Below, in pieces: positions 28,020 through 48,305 of a stretch of 64,000 nt of DNA (position 1 is its first letter; each line of letters starts with the position of its first letter). The notes under the pieces were generated by a model. The model did not search any database and was not told the DNA's origin. It worked only from the letters and a program-made list of their open reading frames with translations. The DNA lies in assembly GCA_964247055.1 (NCBI GenBank), contig OZ176050.1:5518001-5582000 (forward strand), in the 5' to 3' direction. Made by a program: the position numbers and the translations under genes. Source of the DNA: Paragordius varius (lineage: Eukaryota > Nematomorpha).

Positions 28020-29470
28020 AACAATACACGATGATTGAGGAAGCCAACAAAAGGCCTAGTAAACCTCTTTCCGAACCATCAGAGGAGCAACAAATCAAAA
28101 CTTCCCAGCATTAAAATTAAGGACGATCAAGGAAAGAGTTGACGACGGAAATAGAAATTAAAGAAAGATGGGAAAGCTACACCAAACAGCTATCGCACCC
28201 AGGTGCAAACGATAGACATATATATGGGAATGTGGATGCTGTGTTATGTATATTGGAAGCAGTTGTGGTAAAAACACCAATAAGGAAAGCCTTTGGAATA
28301 GATAATTTGGAATTAATAAAAGATTTGCCGATATCAGGTTTACATAGATTGTGTCAGGAAGTATGTGAGTCAGGTATTTGGCAAAAAGACTGGAAAACAT
28401 CACTGTTTATCCCAGTCTTTAAATAGGGAGAAAATCGAATTTCGAGAACTATAGAAACATGGATCTCATCAGGTATGCAAGCATATTACTGAAAATGATC
28501 CAGAACAGATTTCATTAAGTGATAGCCAGAGAGATTCCAGATGTTGGAGAAGGATTTGTGAAAGGGCATAGCACAAGGGATCACATCTCTAATGTGAGAC
28601 GCATGGTTGAAACGAGAATCAAGTGAATTTATTTATATGTTGTATAAATTATATACAGGCGTTTGGTCCATGCACATTTATGACAAAGTTTGGAAGCATT
28701 GGGAGTACAGCAGAACTTATAACCTTGCTTAAAGTTTTGTATGAATACCAAAAAGCCATAATACAAACCCCGGTGTGCAGCAATCAATATCTAATATAGA
28801 AAGGTGTTAGACAAGGATGTTGCCTCTCACCATACTGGTTTAATATATGTACAATGATCATGAGAAAAGTAGATGAAGCCACTAAAAGCCCAAGGATATA
28901 GGGAATAGATTAACAATCTAAGATTCGCAGATGACACGACATCGCAGATAATGTAGGAAATTTAAATAATAAGATAAGGTTAGTAAGAGAAGAAAGTATT
29001 GGATTGAAGCTCAATCCTAAGAAAACCAAAGTTATGAGTTTATCAAAAAACAAAAATAATAGAAGCATAGACGGCACCCCAGCAGAAGTAGCAAATAAAA
29101 TCCGATAATTAGGCTCTATAATAGATATCAACGGATTCTCCACGCCACATATTAAACGCCGCATAGAATCACGGAATGATAAAAAAGGATTTCAGCATTT
29201 GAAATGTGGTGTTGGAGGAGAATGTTGAATATGAGATGGTCTGACAAGGTAGAATAAAACAAGAGAAAAATTAAATATTGAGAATCACTTATATAATAAA
29301 AAAAAAGTTTACGCACATTGGTCACATTTTAAGAATCTTTTGAGAAGGATTTGATTTTTGGGGAAAGTTGAAGGGAAATTGAAGATCGATGTTAAGATGG
29401 GTGGACACTGTAAAGAAGGAATCTGAAAAGTGGAGAGATCGAGTCATTTCCTTTTTCGTGGGGTCGAATT
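28020..29470 (+). mobile_element. decayed non-LTR retrotransposon (LINE), 5'-truncated
   Basis: This is the remains of a LINE reverse transcriptase. The best open piece, 28,139-28,426, reads TEIEIKERWESYTKQL, then ISGLHRLCQEV and WQKDWKTSLFIPVFK, the segment leading into the RT domain of L1/RTE-like elements. Downstream, in shifting frames, come NYRNMDLIRYAS, IPDVGEGFVKG with STRDHISNVRRMVE, the RT catalytic-box relative NNLRFADDTT near 28,915, LKLNPKKTKVMSLS near 29,010, and the C-terminal GKVEGKLK near 29,360. Several frameshifts and stops interrupt the coding sequence, and the 5' endonuclease part is missing. It is a dead copy. Exact clade and boundaries are uncertain. Confidence 0.87.
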
Positions 29471-31295
29471 AGGGAATCACCTATACCTACCAACGTAAAA
29501 ACGCAGAAAAATTCTAATTAACTTAAAACCGTCCTTATTAAAAATTTTATGTTAGCAGTTTGCATATAAAATATTTATGTTGAAATTAATTAACAGTACC
29601 AAATAAATAAAATTCCATAATCAAAAATATGCTGTTGAAATATTAGTAAAATATATATTTTTTAACGGATTTTCAGAAAAGATCTTTCCAATTGGCAAAG
29701 AACTAGCAAAAATTTGCGAAATATAATTATTTACAAAGTGTTTTTAATTTGAGATAGTCATATGTTTGAATCTATTAATGGATATATATTTTTCTACAGA
29801 GTCATCTGTGTTGGTCACCGCTGTTTTATAATATATCCTTAATAATTTTTATACGCATTAGATGCACACAAAATAATATTTTGTTGAAATATGTATTTTT
29901 TGATAGAAAAATGGATCAGGGTTTTTATCAAGCTTTTGGTTTAAAATCTTACGAGTCATTTTTTACATTCTCATTTTTTACTTTCAAACCAGTAGTTTTG
30001 GTTAAAATTTATAATCAAATCTCTTTTCCTGTATATAAAAAACTTAGAATTATTAGTTACTAACTCTAATCCCGAATTCAGATTCCAAAACATGATAGAT
30101 ATAAACAACTGTTAATAAATATTGATTATAAAAAAATTTTAGAACTTGAATTTTTAAACCATAATATGCATTTATTTGCTTGTTTTATTAGTGATATAAA
30201 AAATAAAGAATAATGGTAAAATTTGAGATGATTTTACATTATAAAAAATCTATTTGTATCAGGCACACAAAAGGCTATCATAAAATATAATTGTAAATTT
30301 GACCTAAATCTATTTTTTGGATATTAAATCTTCAAACGTTGGGTGAGTTGAGACAGATTCAACCATAACATTCTGTTGTCATATATCTGCGCGAGTTCAT
30401 GGATTGAATTTTTTTCGCTAAAAGTCAAATTCTCATTTCAGAAGATGTATACATAGTTTCTACAAAAATATATCCTGATAAAAAATATATATTATTATGG
30501 GAAAATATGTCAGAATTAGACGGCGCTTTTAATTTTTGTCCTCACGTGTGATTTAAGTAGTTATTTATTTTTTTACGGTAGCTCATTATCAGGAAATGAT
30601 AAAATTTGCGCACATTAGAATTTTAATGAAAGTTAAATGCCTCATTATAAAAAATGTCACTAAAATATATTATAAACATATAAAAGGCAAATAAAGTTTT
30701 TCATTATTAGATGTGGCTCCGAAAGTCCAACCTTTGTTCTAAAATGAGCTACTTTAAATAAAACAAAATATGCTGAGATTTTACGATAAAAATTATAAAA
30801 ATATGTTTAATCTTTACCACAAAAACTATTTACAAAAAATGGATATATTTTTTAAAATTTTATTTACCTTTGTTGAATAGTGCTTGATAGGCTTTAAAAT
30901 ATTTTAAAAACAGAACTTTATGTGAATAAACGAGAAATTTTGGACAAAGGTTCAAAACCAGTGTCTAAAATTATCTCGAATTGCCTTTATTTTGATACCT
31001 TTTGGAACAAAATATTTATAAACTAGACTCTCAGCTTTGGTTCCTAAAAAATAGAACTAGAAACAAACTGAAGGTTCATGTGGATCGAATGATGATTTTT
31101 TATTATATTAAATTTTTATATGTTTTTTTGGAAGGTCCTCAAGAATTTTTTTTCGATTTGGTGGGGCGTGAAATAAAAGTTAGACTAGTGTAAACAGTGT
31201 TTTTATAATAAGCCTGATAATTCTGTTAAAAAAAAATTTTTAGAAACTTCTCAATTATAAAATACATCTGGTTTTATATATTTGTGCGAAATAAT
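29471..31295. other. intergenic, upstream of ISY1
   Basis: AT-rich non-coding DNA of about 1.8 kb. Open frames at 29,881-30,063 and 31,002-31,193 are short, compositionally biased and match no family I know. The ISY1 promoter should lie at the right end, but I see no convincing TATA box or initiator amid the high AT content. Confidence 0.6.
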
Positions 31296-34140
31296 ATGGC
31301 AAGAAACGCCGAAAAAGCAATGACGGCTCTAAGCCGATGGAGAAAACTAAAAATGCAGGAAACTAATGTGATGACAGTTAAACGTCCATATTTGGCAAGC
31401 GAGTGTCACGACCTTCATAAGGCAGAAACCTGGCGCCGTCAGATCATTCGCGATATAGCTAAGAAGGTGTCCCAAATTCAAAACCGTAAAATTACTTGTA
31501 ATTTCTAGCTGGCTTGGGTGAGTTTCGCACACGGGACCTAAATGATGAGATCAACAAACTACTACGTGAAAAACGTCATTGGGAGGTGCGAATTAAAGAG
31601 CTCGGTGGTAGAGATTATTTATCAAGTTCACAATCCGTCAAAATATTAAATAGAGAGGGCAAAGAAATTCCATCAAACCCTGGTTACAAATATTTTGGAG
31701 CAGCTCGCGATTTACCTGGAGTTCGGGAACTTTTAGCTCCAGCTCAATGTAAAATAAAATAATTATTTGTACAAGCTTCACTTTTGGCAAATTATCACTG
31801 TATCTAGTTAAATTTAAACATACTATCCAAAGTGTAATTTGAACGGCTAATTATTTGATGTTTTAAATTAAATGACTTATATACGACGTTTTCCTGTAGC
31901 TTTTATTAATCCCCCAAGACAGTGGTCCCTAACCTTTTTTGTTCAAAAATTTCTAAATTTATAAAAGATCATGCACCCTCTTGCCAAAAAACAAAGATAA
32001 AATTGCAAAATTTATTATTAAATGCCATTTTATTATGCAAAAAACATTTTTTCAACCAAACGCAACATTTTTTTCAAGCAACGACAGCATTTTTCATCTA
32101 AACGCAAAACTTTTTTCAACCAAAGAACATTTTTCAATTTTTTTTATATTAGGACAATTTTAAGTCCTTAATTTTAAGCTATTGTATTAAATTTTAGCGT
32201 TGCCATATGATTTTTATTGTTTTATTATCAATATTTGATGATAAAGAGATTGATTTTCAAACATTTAATTTTGCCCATAAATATTTTTATTTATATTAAT
32301 TATTTTTTTATTTTACATATTTAGTTTAACCTATAATCAATTTATATAATATGCACTTCAAGGGTGTCCTTGAACATTCAAAGTTGTCCTTCACTTAAAG
32401 TTAATCCTTCAATATTTTAATTTTGATTATTTATCAAGCCATATAATATTCATCTATGCTATCATTTTAAACCTATTTAACCTAAACTTTTAAATGAAAA
32501 CCAACTTTTTTTTCATAAAGACCGTATTATTATTTTAAATAAATTTTTTTATCCATATAAATATCTAGGTTTTGTGGATTATTGATTGTAATATTTAGTT
32601 TAAAACATTAATAATTTTATAATATTTTTAAATTAAAGAAAGTTAGTTCGAAACAAATAAAGTCAAAAAATACTAATAAATAAAGATATTAGGTTAAATA
32701 TAAAAAATAGTTAATTACATATAAAAATAACGGTTGTATGCAAACTGCAAAAAATGTAAGGACGAACTTTAAATGTTCAAGGACATTCTTGAAGTGCAAA
32801 TTGTATAAATTGATTATAAGGGAAACTAAAGTTGTAAAAGAAAAAATAATGAATATAAATAAATAATGCAATTTATGGGCAAAATTAAAAAGTTTTAAAA
32901 TCAACTTACCATCATATTGATGATAAAAATAAAAATCATAATTCAACGCTAAAATTTAATTACATTAACTTAAAATTAAATTTAATATTTAAATTGTCAT
33001 AAAATAAAAAAAATTATCATTAAATAAAGTGTTGTTTTTGCTTGATGTTGTCTTTGCTTGAAAAAATGTTTCGTCTGACCAAAAAGTTTCGTTTTGAAAA
33101 CATGTTGTTGGTTGAAAAAATGTTGTTTTTGCATGAAAAATGGCATAAAAATCATAATCAATGAGATTCTTGCATCTGCTATTGTCGAAATATTTTTTTA
33201 TATCAGTGACAAATCTTGATAATTTGTGCCTGAAATCCTCATTAATTCTCCATTTGTTTCTAGTATTTTTTAATTAAATTTTCCAAATTTCACCCCACCA
33301 TCCCCCTAAATTTTTCTACGCCTCCCATTTGCGAACCATTGATATATTATTGGACCAGTGCAAAATCTTTTTTGAATTTTTATATATAAAATTTCCTGAT
33401 ATTATTAATTTTTAAAATTTTTATATTTTATTCAATCAATAGCTCAACAAGCAATTAAAAAAACAAAAGCCGAACTTATGCGTCATATTGACGCACATTA
33501 CTATGGTTACCTTGATGAAGACGACGGCCTTTTACTTCCAGAAGAGTGTATTGCTCAAAGAAATTGTAATTATTTTATTTCATTTTTTTATTTAAAATAA
33601 ATTATTTTAAAAAATCATTATTTCAAGCCGAATTCTTTTTTACCTATTTTATACTTTCGAGCCTAATCCGATTTTTATCCAATTTATAAATAAAAACTTA
33701 TTTAAATGTATATAACTAATATTTACGAATACTAAACTATGTTACAAAAAGCATTTATATTTAACGTTTTTTTCGTATTTTGAGCTCTATAAAATATTGT
33801 TATTTTAAAAGATCGTCAGAAATTAGTGGCAGAATGGGAAAAAAATAATGCTGGCCCTGAACACAAGGATAAAACAGTTGAAGAATTCGAAAAAGAATTA
33901 GAATCCGACCCCAATTATTTCGACTTTGCAGACGATATTCATTTCTCTGATGAAGTTATGGAAATTAAAATACCATCCCAGGAAGATGTATTATTTAAAA
34001 TTTTATATCCTATTATTTTATAATTAATTATTGTTTCAACCAATATTTTTTATTTATACATATTTTCATAGGTTGAAAACGCAATTTTAGAGAAAAAGAA
34101 ACAAGATCTCTTACGACAAATTGACGCCCAATATAGTTAA
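31296..34140 (+). CDS. ISY1: pre-mRNA-splicing factor ISY1 homolog, complete, 5 exons
   Basis: ISY1 is a component of the Prp19/NTC-associated spliceosome and sits in the catalytic core during the first step of splicing. Coding exons are 31,296-31,485, 31,509-31,748, 33,443-33,565, 33,812-33,987 and 34,072-34,140. They total 798 nt and give 265 residues, against about 285 in human. The start gives MARNAEKAMTALSRW, the family N-terminus; no other ATG is available just upstream. Further matches to the family are YLASECHDLHKAETWRRQI, GEFRTRDLNDEINKLLREK, HWEVRIKELGG, GYKYFGAARDLPGVREL, YYGYLDEDDG and IPSQEDV. The acidic insert near the C-terminus is shorter than in vertebrates. Intron 1 is only 23 nt; the others are 1,694, 246 and 84 nt, all GT-AG. 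Intron 2 carries a large inverted repeat. The gene is convergent with the AFG2-like gene, with stop codons 36 bp apart. Confidence 0.97.
31486..31508 (+). other. 23-nt intron (ISY1 intron 1)
   Basis: The intron begins GTAAAATTAC and ends AATTTCTAG. Translating through it gives a stop (TAG) right after QIQN. Removing it joins QIQN to GLGEFRTRDLNDEI in the correct frame, through a single split codon (Pro), as in other ISY1 proteins. The length is not a multiple of three. This is far below the usual animal minimum for introns. Confidence 0.9.
31920..33341. mobile_element. large inverted repeat with hAT-like ends in ISY1 intron 2
   Basis: Two imperfect arms face each other. The left arm, about 31,920-32,400, starts CAGTGGTCCCTAACC. 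The right arm, about 32,757-33,341, reads from its outer end on the - strand CAATGGTTCGCAAA. Both starts resemble hAT terminal repeats. Matched landmarks include AATTTTGCCCATAAAT, AAATTTTAGCGTTG and GTCCTTGAACATT, each seen forward on the left and reversed on the right. Both arms carry short tandem units of the kind CATTTTTTCAACCAAA. There is no transposase. The 8-bp flanks (CCCCAAGA and ATATATTA) do not match. It may be a foldback element or two MITEs inserted head to head. The transcript could form a long hairpin. Confidence 0.7.
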
Positions 34141-34146
34141 AATAAA
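34141..34146 (+). terminator. poly(A) signal of ISY1
   Basis: AATAAA directly follows the ISY1 stop codon. Cleavage 10-30 nt downstream would fall in the 36-bp gap or just inside the last exon of the opposing gene. The 3' UTR would then be almost absent. Confidence 0.6.
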
Positions 34147-34162
34147 TATATTGTTTTACATA

Positions 34163-34168
34163 TTTATT
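34163..34168 (-). terminator. poly(A) signal of the AFG2-like gene
   Basis: TTTATT on the + strand is AATAAA on the - strand, 8 nt past the AFG2-like stop codon (34,177-34,179). It interleaves with the opposing ISY1 signal, so the two transcripts probably overlap at their 3' ends. Confidence 0.6.
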
Positions 34169-34176
34169 ACTAATTT

Positions 34177-42827
<8,651 letters not shown>

Positions 42828-43194
42828 GATTTCCAGTATTAAATTCGAAAATATTAATTTATTCTGAGTATATATTTATGTATCATATTTTAAAATATTT
42901 TACAATTTTTTTAATATTAAAAAACATGCTTAACCAAACATAAAAACGGTTACACATGATAATTGTTGCCCAAGTAAAAATTGAAAAGTATATTTTTAGA
43001 AACACAATTTTATCAGAGATATTATAGAGCGAATTCTATAACACATGTGTGAATTAATTGAAAATATGTAGATGTTAAAGGTAACAAATTAACACTTCAT
43101 TCTTTTTATAAAATTGCTTACCTTTGGCAATGTTAATTTTAAAATTCTTAATTTAAATAATACCATTAAAAGTTAAATATAAAGCATTACAAAA

Positions 43195-43470
43195 TTATTT
43201 TGTTATAAATTTCTAAACCATATTAACAATTATTTTGCCTGTTGTATTGGCGAATTAAAATATCTTAAGAAACAAAAGCTAAAAAGTGTGATATAAGTAT
43301 TTTTAACAAATTTTAATTTTCTAATGAAAATTTTAAGCCTGAGGTTAAAAGGATATAGAAAACATATTTTTAAATATACTCTAACTTTTCAGGATAGTTT
43401 AAAATGGCTTTATATAAAACTACCCCAAAACATAATAAAGTTTTATATACTGTAATCTTACTGTGCCCAT
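43195..43470 (+). repeat. dispersed repeat family A, partial copy 1
   Basis: Shares ATTTTGCCTGTTGTATTGGC and TATAAAACTACCCCAAAA with copies at 44,815, 46,975 and 57,925, in the same order and orientation. There is no coding capacity. Terminal structure is not clear, so the class is unknown. Confidence 0.6.
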
Positions 43471-43861
43471 ACGTAAAAATATATTAAATTTTAGGAAGTT
43501 TTATAAACCATTTTATATGATATCACTCTTTGGAGCGGTCATTTACGTAGACAACAATGTTATATAACCCTATCTATATAATCTTAGCGTTTTGGTTCGG
43601 TTTTACCATATCTCTTTTAACCGTATCTATCCGTTACTTAAAAAACCCCCTCTTCCCCTATTATATTCCCTAATATATTCACCAATCATTTTACTCATAT
43701 ATATATATATATAGTTACCATCCCTTCTTTTATGTCCAAACCATTTAAGTCGATTTAACATAGTTGTGTTATCGGTTTGATTTCTATACTTTTTCTAAAT
43801 AAATTCTATACTTTGTCTTTCTTGGTACCGCACATCAATCTAAGCATACTCACTTCATTAC

Positions 43862-44418
43862 CACTTCGATTTAAATTGGGGTATCTAAATACCCCAGACT
43901 AAAATTAAATAAATATTAAAAAACTACTAAAGGAAACGGTTCTAAATTAAATTTATACTTCTGTTCTAATAAAAATTGTATAAAAAAGCCAAATATCTAG
44001 ATAAAATTCCGTTTTGAAAAAGAGTTCCACGTCAAACTACTTCGACCCCATTTTTATTTTAAGAAATATCCAAAATATCGTATTCATTTATTTTTAAAGG
44101 TAAAATTAAAGCTAATTATTTATTTAAATTACATCTAACATTGATAGAAGTAGAAAAAGTAGTTTTTATTTTTAAATTTAGCTAATGGACACATGTCATG
44201 TTGACTAAATTTTTACTTTTGGGTTTTGAATTAAAGGATCAAGTATTTTGGAATCATTTTATATATTTCGGTTTATTAATGTTATATAAGGGCAAACTCT
44301 GGCCATAGTTTTAATTCCTTTTGTATTTTTTTAAAATAATTAATTTTAAACAGGCCTGGGGTATCCAACTACCCAATTTGAATCAAAGGACGAGATGAAT
44401 GTGTTGTATCCAAGTGTT
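43862..44418 (+). repeat. MITE-like repeat family B, copy 1
   Basis: About 557 bp starting CACTTCGATTTAAATTGGGG and ending TGTGTTGTATCCAAGTGTT. Both ends carry AATTGGGGTA..ATACCCCAG in inverted orientation, so terminal repeats are present. Two more copies lie at 50,680-51,245 (-) and 51,375-51,914 (+). It has no open frame and is a non-autonomous DNA element by structure. Confidence 0.72.
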
Positions 44419-44553
44419 AACCTAAACGTGCCTTTTTTCTTATTATTTTATCGCCCAACTCTTTGAGTTTTACATCCTTGTTGGCTGTCCAACATTGTGA
44501 TTTATTCCCTTATTTTCTAAATCGCTTAGCAAAAATTTTTACAAATATCCTTA

Positions 44554-44555
<2 letters not shown>

Positions 44556-44607
<52 letters not shown>
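44556..44607. repeat. (TA)n microsatellite
   Basis: About 52 bp of nearly pure TA dinucleotide with one phase slip. Confidence 0.95.
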
Positions 44608-44814
44608 GATAGAAAATATATCAAGATTATCATGATGCTTTTGATTTTAAGTCTTACGAGTAATTTAAGAAAATACTTAACTGCTCCATATCAAAAAATA
44701 AAAAATGCGTTAAATATTTTCCGCGAAATAGCTTATGATTTGACTATTAGCATGTGTGTCATATGACACATAATTAAATTAACACCTATAGAAATATCTT
44801 AAAACAAGGAACAC

Positions 44815-45370
44815 CTATAGACACTTCATTACCTTTTCACTGTTTTGTCCTAGTCTACCGTTTGGGCTTGTTTTATATCCAGAGCTCATTTAATAAACTA
44901 CATTTTTGAAATTTATTTTAGTTAAAAATTAATTATCAAACATTGTTCTCATGTATTAGATAAAAAGGCTAATATTTTATACTGTTTTGTGACTTCTAGA
45001 GTCTCAAATTGGCACACCTCTAAAACACAATTGAAACGAACAGTTGATATTAAAATCAATATATAACTTTTTTGCTGGAAAAATGTAACCTGAAACCTTG
45101 AGTTAATTATTTACTCTATATACCATAATATAATTTATTTGCCTGGTGCATCAGCGAAAAAATTCATAGAAGAAATGGCAGCAAAGAAGTTTATGAGGAT
45201 TTTTTTATTTCACATTATTTTTAAATTTTTTTGGTAATGCGCTCTAAAGGCTAAAGATGGCATTTTTTTAAATTCAGTTTAATAGCATAAACTTTTTTGA
45301 GATAATTTCAGATGGCTCTGGGATATAAAACCACCCCAAAAAGTATTGGAGTGTTATATAAAGCATTTTA
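44815..45370 (+). repeat. dispersed repeat family A, copy 2
   Basis: The fullest copy in this cluster. Landmarks in order: CACTGTTTTGTCCTAGTCTA, ATTATCAAACATTGTTCTCA, GACTTCTAGAG, a GCCTGGTGCATCAGCGAA box, and AAACCACCCCAAAAAG at the right end. The copy at 57,925 shows the same order. Class unknown. Confidence 0.68.
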
Positions 45371-46974
45371 AATATGCTATATTTTTGATTATATTAATTT
45401 TTGTCAAAATGTTTTTTACGTTTGAACCTATTTTTGTTTTGTATAGTTAGATTCCTTTTATTTAGAATATAAGCTAGTTTTAAAAAATTGCCAGCCCAAA
45501 AACACACAGTGTAAAGCACAAACTTTTGATTGATTAGTTTGGAAAAAAAATTATGCTGTATATATGTCGAATAGCCACAATTCTTATAAAGAATCAGTAA
45601 AATATAATATACCCAATTATGTATTAATATCTTTGACACAGTTTCCAAAATCGGATATCATAAATATCCACAAAAATAGATACTGAATATTAGGAGCTTG
45701 AAATCGGTTTTGGTTTCACAAATTAATAAGTATAATTTTCACTTTTACAGTAATAGTTTGGTATAATAAATAAAATTCGGAATGACGCTGAATCAGTGTT
45801 TTGATATGGAGCAATTTCTAGAAAAATTAAAATTTCTTTCTTCAATCACTCCTAAAGTCCAACCCCCGTTAATTGAATACATTATTTTATAAAATAAATA
45901 TATTTGTGGATATTATCACGTGTTTAATCACTCGTTAAACATAACAAGATTTTCGCAATAGAAAATTTTTGTAATATATATAGCATTTGCAACATTAGCC
46001 TAAAATTTGGTCTGCAATCGTTATTTATTTTCAAATAAATAATACTCTTTAAACTGGATTATATTTATTAAAAAAACTATGACCTTATAGATCCAATTAA
46101 ATCAGCTTAAAACTATATACTATCGAACAAAATTTCATTATAAAAAATTTGACCTATACTTTACACATTTGATGATATGAAGGCATATTGATTAATAAAT
46201 TGCAACCATTTACCTGAAATCATTTCAGGTAATTAAATTTTCATTATAATTATTAACATATGTTAATATATATCTATTCTTGTCAATATTTACTTTTGTG
46301 GTATATTTAAAAAGAAATTATTCGTAAATTTTATTGGTAGAAGTTCAATTTCATCAAAATTTGATATGATTAGAAATAATAGTCAAATATTAATTTATTA
46401 TGTAAGTAAAGAACTGTAGTGATGAGCTAAACACAAAGAAGACCCTATCAAGAGGTAAAATTTCTATTATATACTAGTATGACATATAATATTTTTTCCT
46501 ATTTGCCTTAGAAAGCAAATTATTTTGGGGCCCAGTTTGAGATATTAAATCAAAGAATATAAATATTAAATTTATATAGATATTAATTCAAGCTCGCTAA
46601 AGATTTCAGTTTTCACTTAAATTTTATATCGAAAATAAAAATAATAGGAATGAGGTGGAGAAATTTTTACATCCAATTAGTTGCAATATTGTATAATTTT
46701 TTTATACCTAAATAAAATTCCAATTATTTGATCTCTTTCACAAAGTATATTTTGAATTAAGCATATATAGATATATCTTTCCTCCCAACTTTTTGTTTAT
46801 TTAAGGTCATAGTAGGATTTTATGAGCGCTTTTAAAACTTAATACCAATTATACAGACATTGTTTGGCTTTTAAATTACATATGGTATGCACACAATTTT
46901 ATGTTTGAAATAAATTCCAGCAAAAAAATATTCACATGTTTAATTTTGTTGGTTAGCAATTACCATATAAATGA
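45371..46974. other. intergenic, nothing recognised
   Basis: AT-rich sequence with no gene, RNA gene or repeat that I can support. The open frame at 45,394-45,648 (-) is AT-driven and unlike any family. Confidence 0.55.
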
Positions 46975-47465
46975 TGACTAAATCTTTTTGTTTTAACCAC
47001 TCAATGAAATAGTTCTCTACCACGGAGCTTCAAGTAATAAACGAAGTACCCTTTTAAATGTTTTTTTTTGGTTAAAAATTAATTTTTAAACCCGTATTTT
47101 AAACTTTTTAAAGTATTTTGACTTCTAGAGTTGATTTAGATAGCTCCAAAACCCGATTGTAATGAACAGCTGATAGTAAAATAAATATCAAAAATTTTCT
47201 GATAATTGTAATTTGAAAGCTTTCCGAAGTATAATATACATTACCTGTTGTATTCACAAATACATAAAAATGGCGGCGAAAAAATTTAAGATTAGGTTTT
47301 TTTACGATTTTCATTTTTTTTAGAATTTTTTTGTATCAAGCGCCTAAAAGACTAGAAAAGGCTTATCTGTTAATTTGTCTCAAAATTTAAAAATAATTTA
47401 ATAAATTGACCTGGTGCATAAAACTACCCTAATAGGTCATAAAGAGTTAAATATACGGTAATAAA
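46975..47465 (+). repeat. dispersed repeat family A, copy 3
   Basis: Shares TTTTGACTTCTAGAG, TAGCTCCAAAACCCGATTG, AAAATGGCGGCGAAAAAA and CATAAAACTACCC with the other copies, but is more divergent. The short open frame inside it (47,108-47,314, -) is not a gene. Confidence 0.65.
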
Positions 47466-48305
47466 TAAACTGATGAAATGTAAAAAAGACATTTTTTTTA
47501 TTAGTTTATTTCAAAAAAGAATAAAAATTTAAATTGAAAATATTATTTATTTATTTTCAAATAGTAATTATATAGTAGTTTACATAAGATATATCAAAGT
47601 TCAAAACGGTTTCTTTTTAAAAAAATATTTGTTTTTTTAGTTTGCTAGTATAATTTTAATTATTGGTGTATATTAGGCATAAACAAACCATTCCGGAAAA
47701 AACTACCATATTGAGAATGACAATATTTTAAATGGTAATTTTCGCATTGTCGGCAAACTTTCAAAACCCTTTTATTGCCGATCGCCGAATTTCAGAATCT
47801 TTCAAATATGGTTTTAAGGTTTATTTTGCGTATTTCTTAGAAACTTTACGACAAAACTTATAATGTTAAGCTCAAATATATAACAATTAAATAGTGTGCA
47901 AGTAACCTTAAATATAATGATCAACACAAATAATTTCATTGTAGAAAACATTATTTTGGGATAGGTTTAAGAAGCACGCAAAAGAGCTGTTAAACGATGA
48001 ATATTAAATCCATATCCTATTTTGCCTGAAATAATTTGACTCAGAATGGAAAATAATATTAATTTGTAATAAAGTTTTGAGTTGTGTATTGATTTATTTA
48101 CTAAATACATGAAAATCGAAAAAAAAATTTAAATGGTCAATTGATATTTTTGGATATATAAATATAACATTTTAAATCCACTTTAAGTTAACTTTGTTAT
48201 ATAAATAGAAATTGCTTATTAGGCATTTTTTTGATTAAAAGATTAGTTACGATATATACATATATATTTAAAAAAATAATATATGTTTCATTGTATTATG
48301 TAGAA
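47466..48305. other. upstream region of the EGF-pseudoprotease gene
   Basis: AT-rich DNA just before the signal-peptide exon. No clear TATA box or other promoter element can be separated from the background. Confidence 0.5.

Noticed and set aside
29881-30063. 60-codon open frame upstream of ISY1
   Set aside because: AT-driven composition, no recognisable motif, no splice or regulatory context.
31284-31295. Upstream extension of ISY1 (four residues before MARNAEK)
   Set aside because: It begins with GTG, and the ISY1 family starts at MARN, which has an ATG at 31,296.
43122-43168. Alternative first exon of the AFG2-like gene (MVLFKLRILKLTLPK, donor AAG|GTAAGC)
   Set aside because: It would join exon 2 in phase 0, giving a stop after about 11 codons. 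The start at 42,827 fits phase 1. The stretch also lies next to dispersed repeat A.
45394-45648. 84-codon open frame on the - strand
   Set aside because: Compositionally biased and without similarity that I recognise. It borders dispersed repeat A and there is no adjoining exon evidence.
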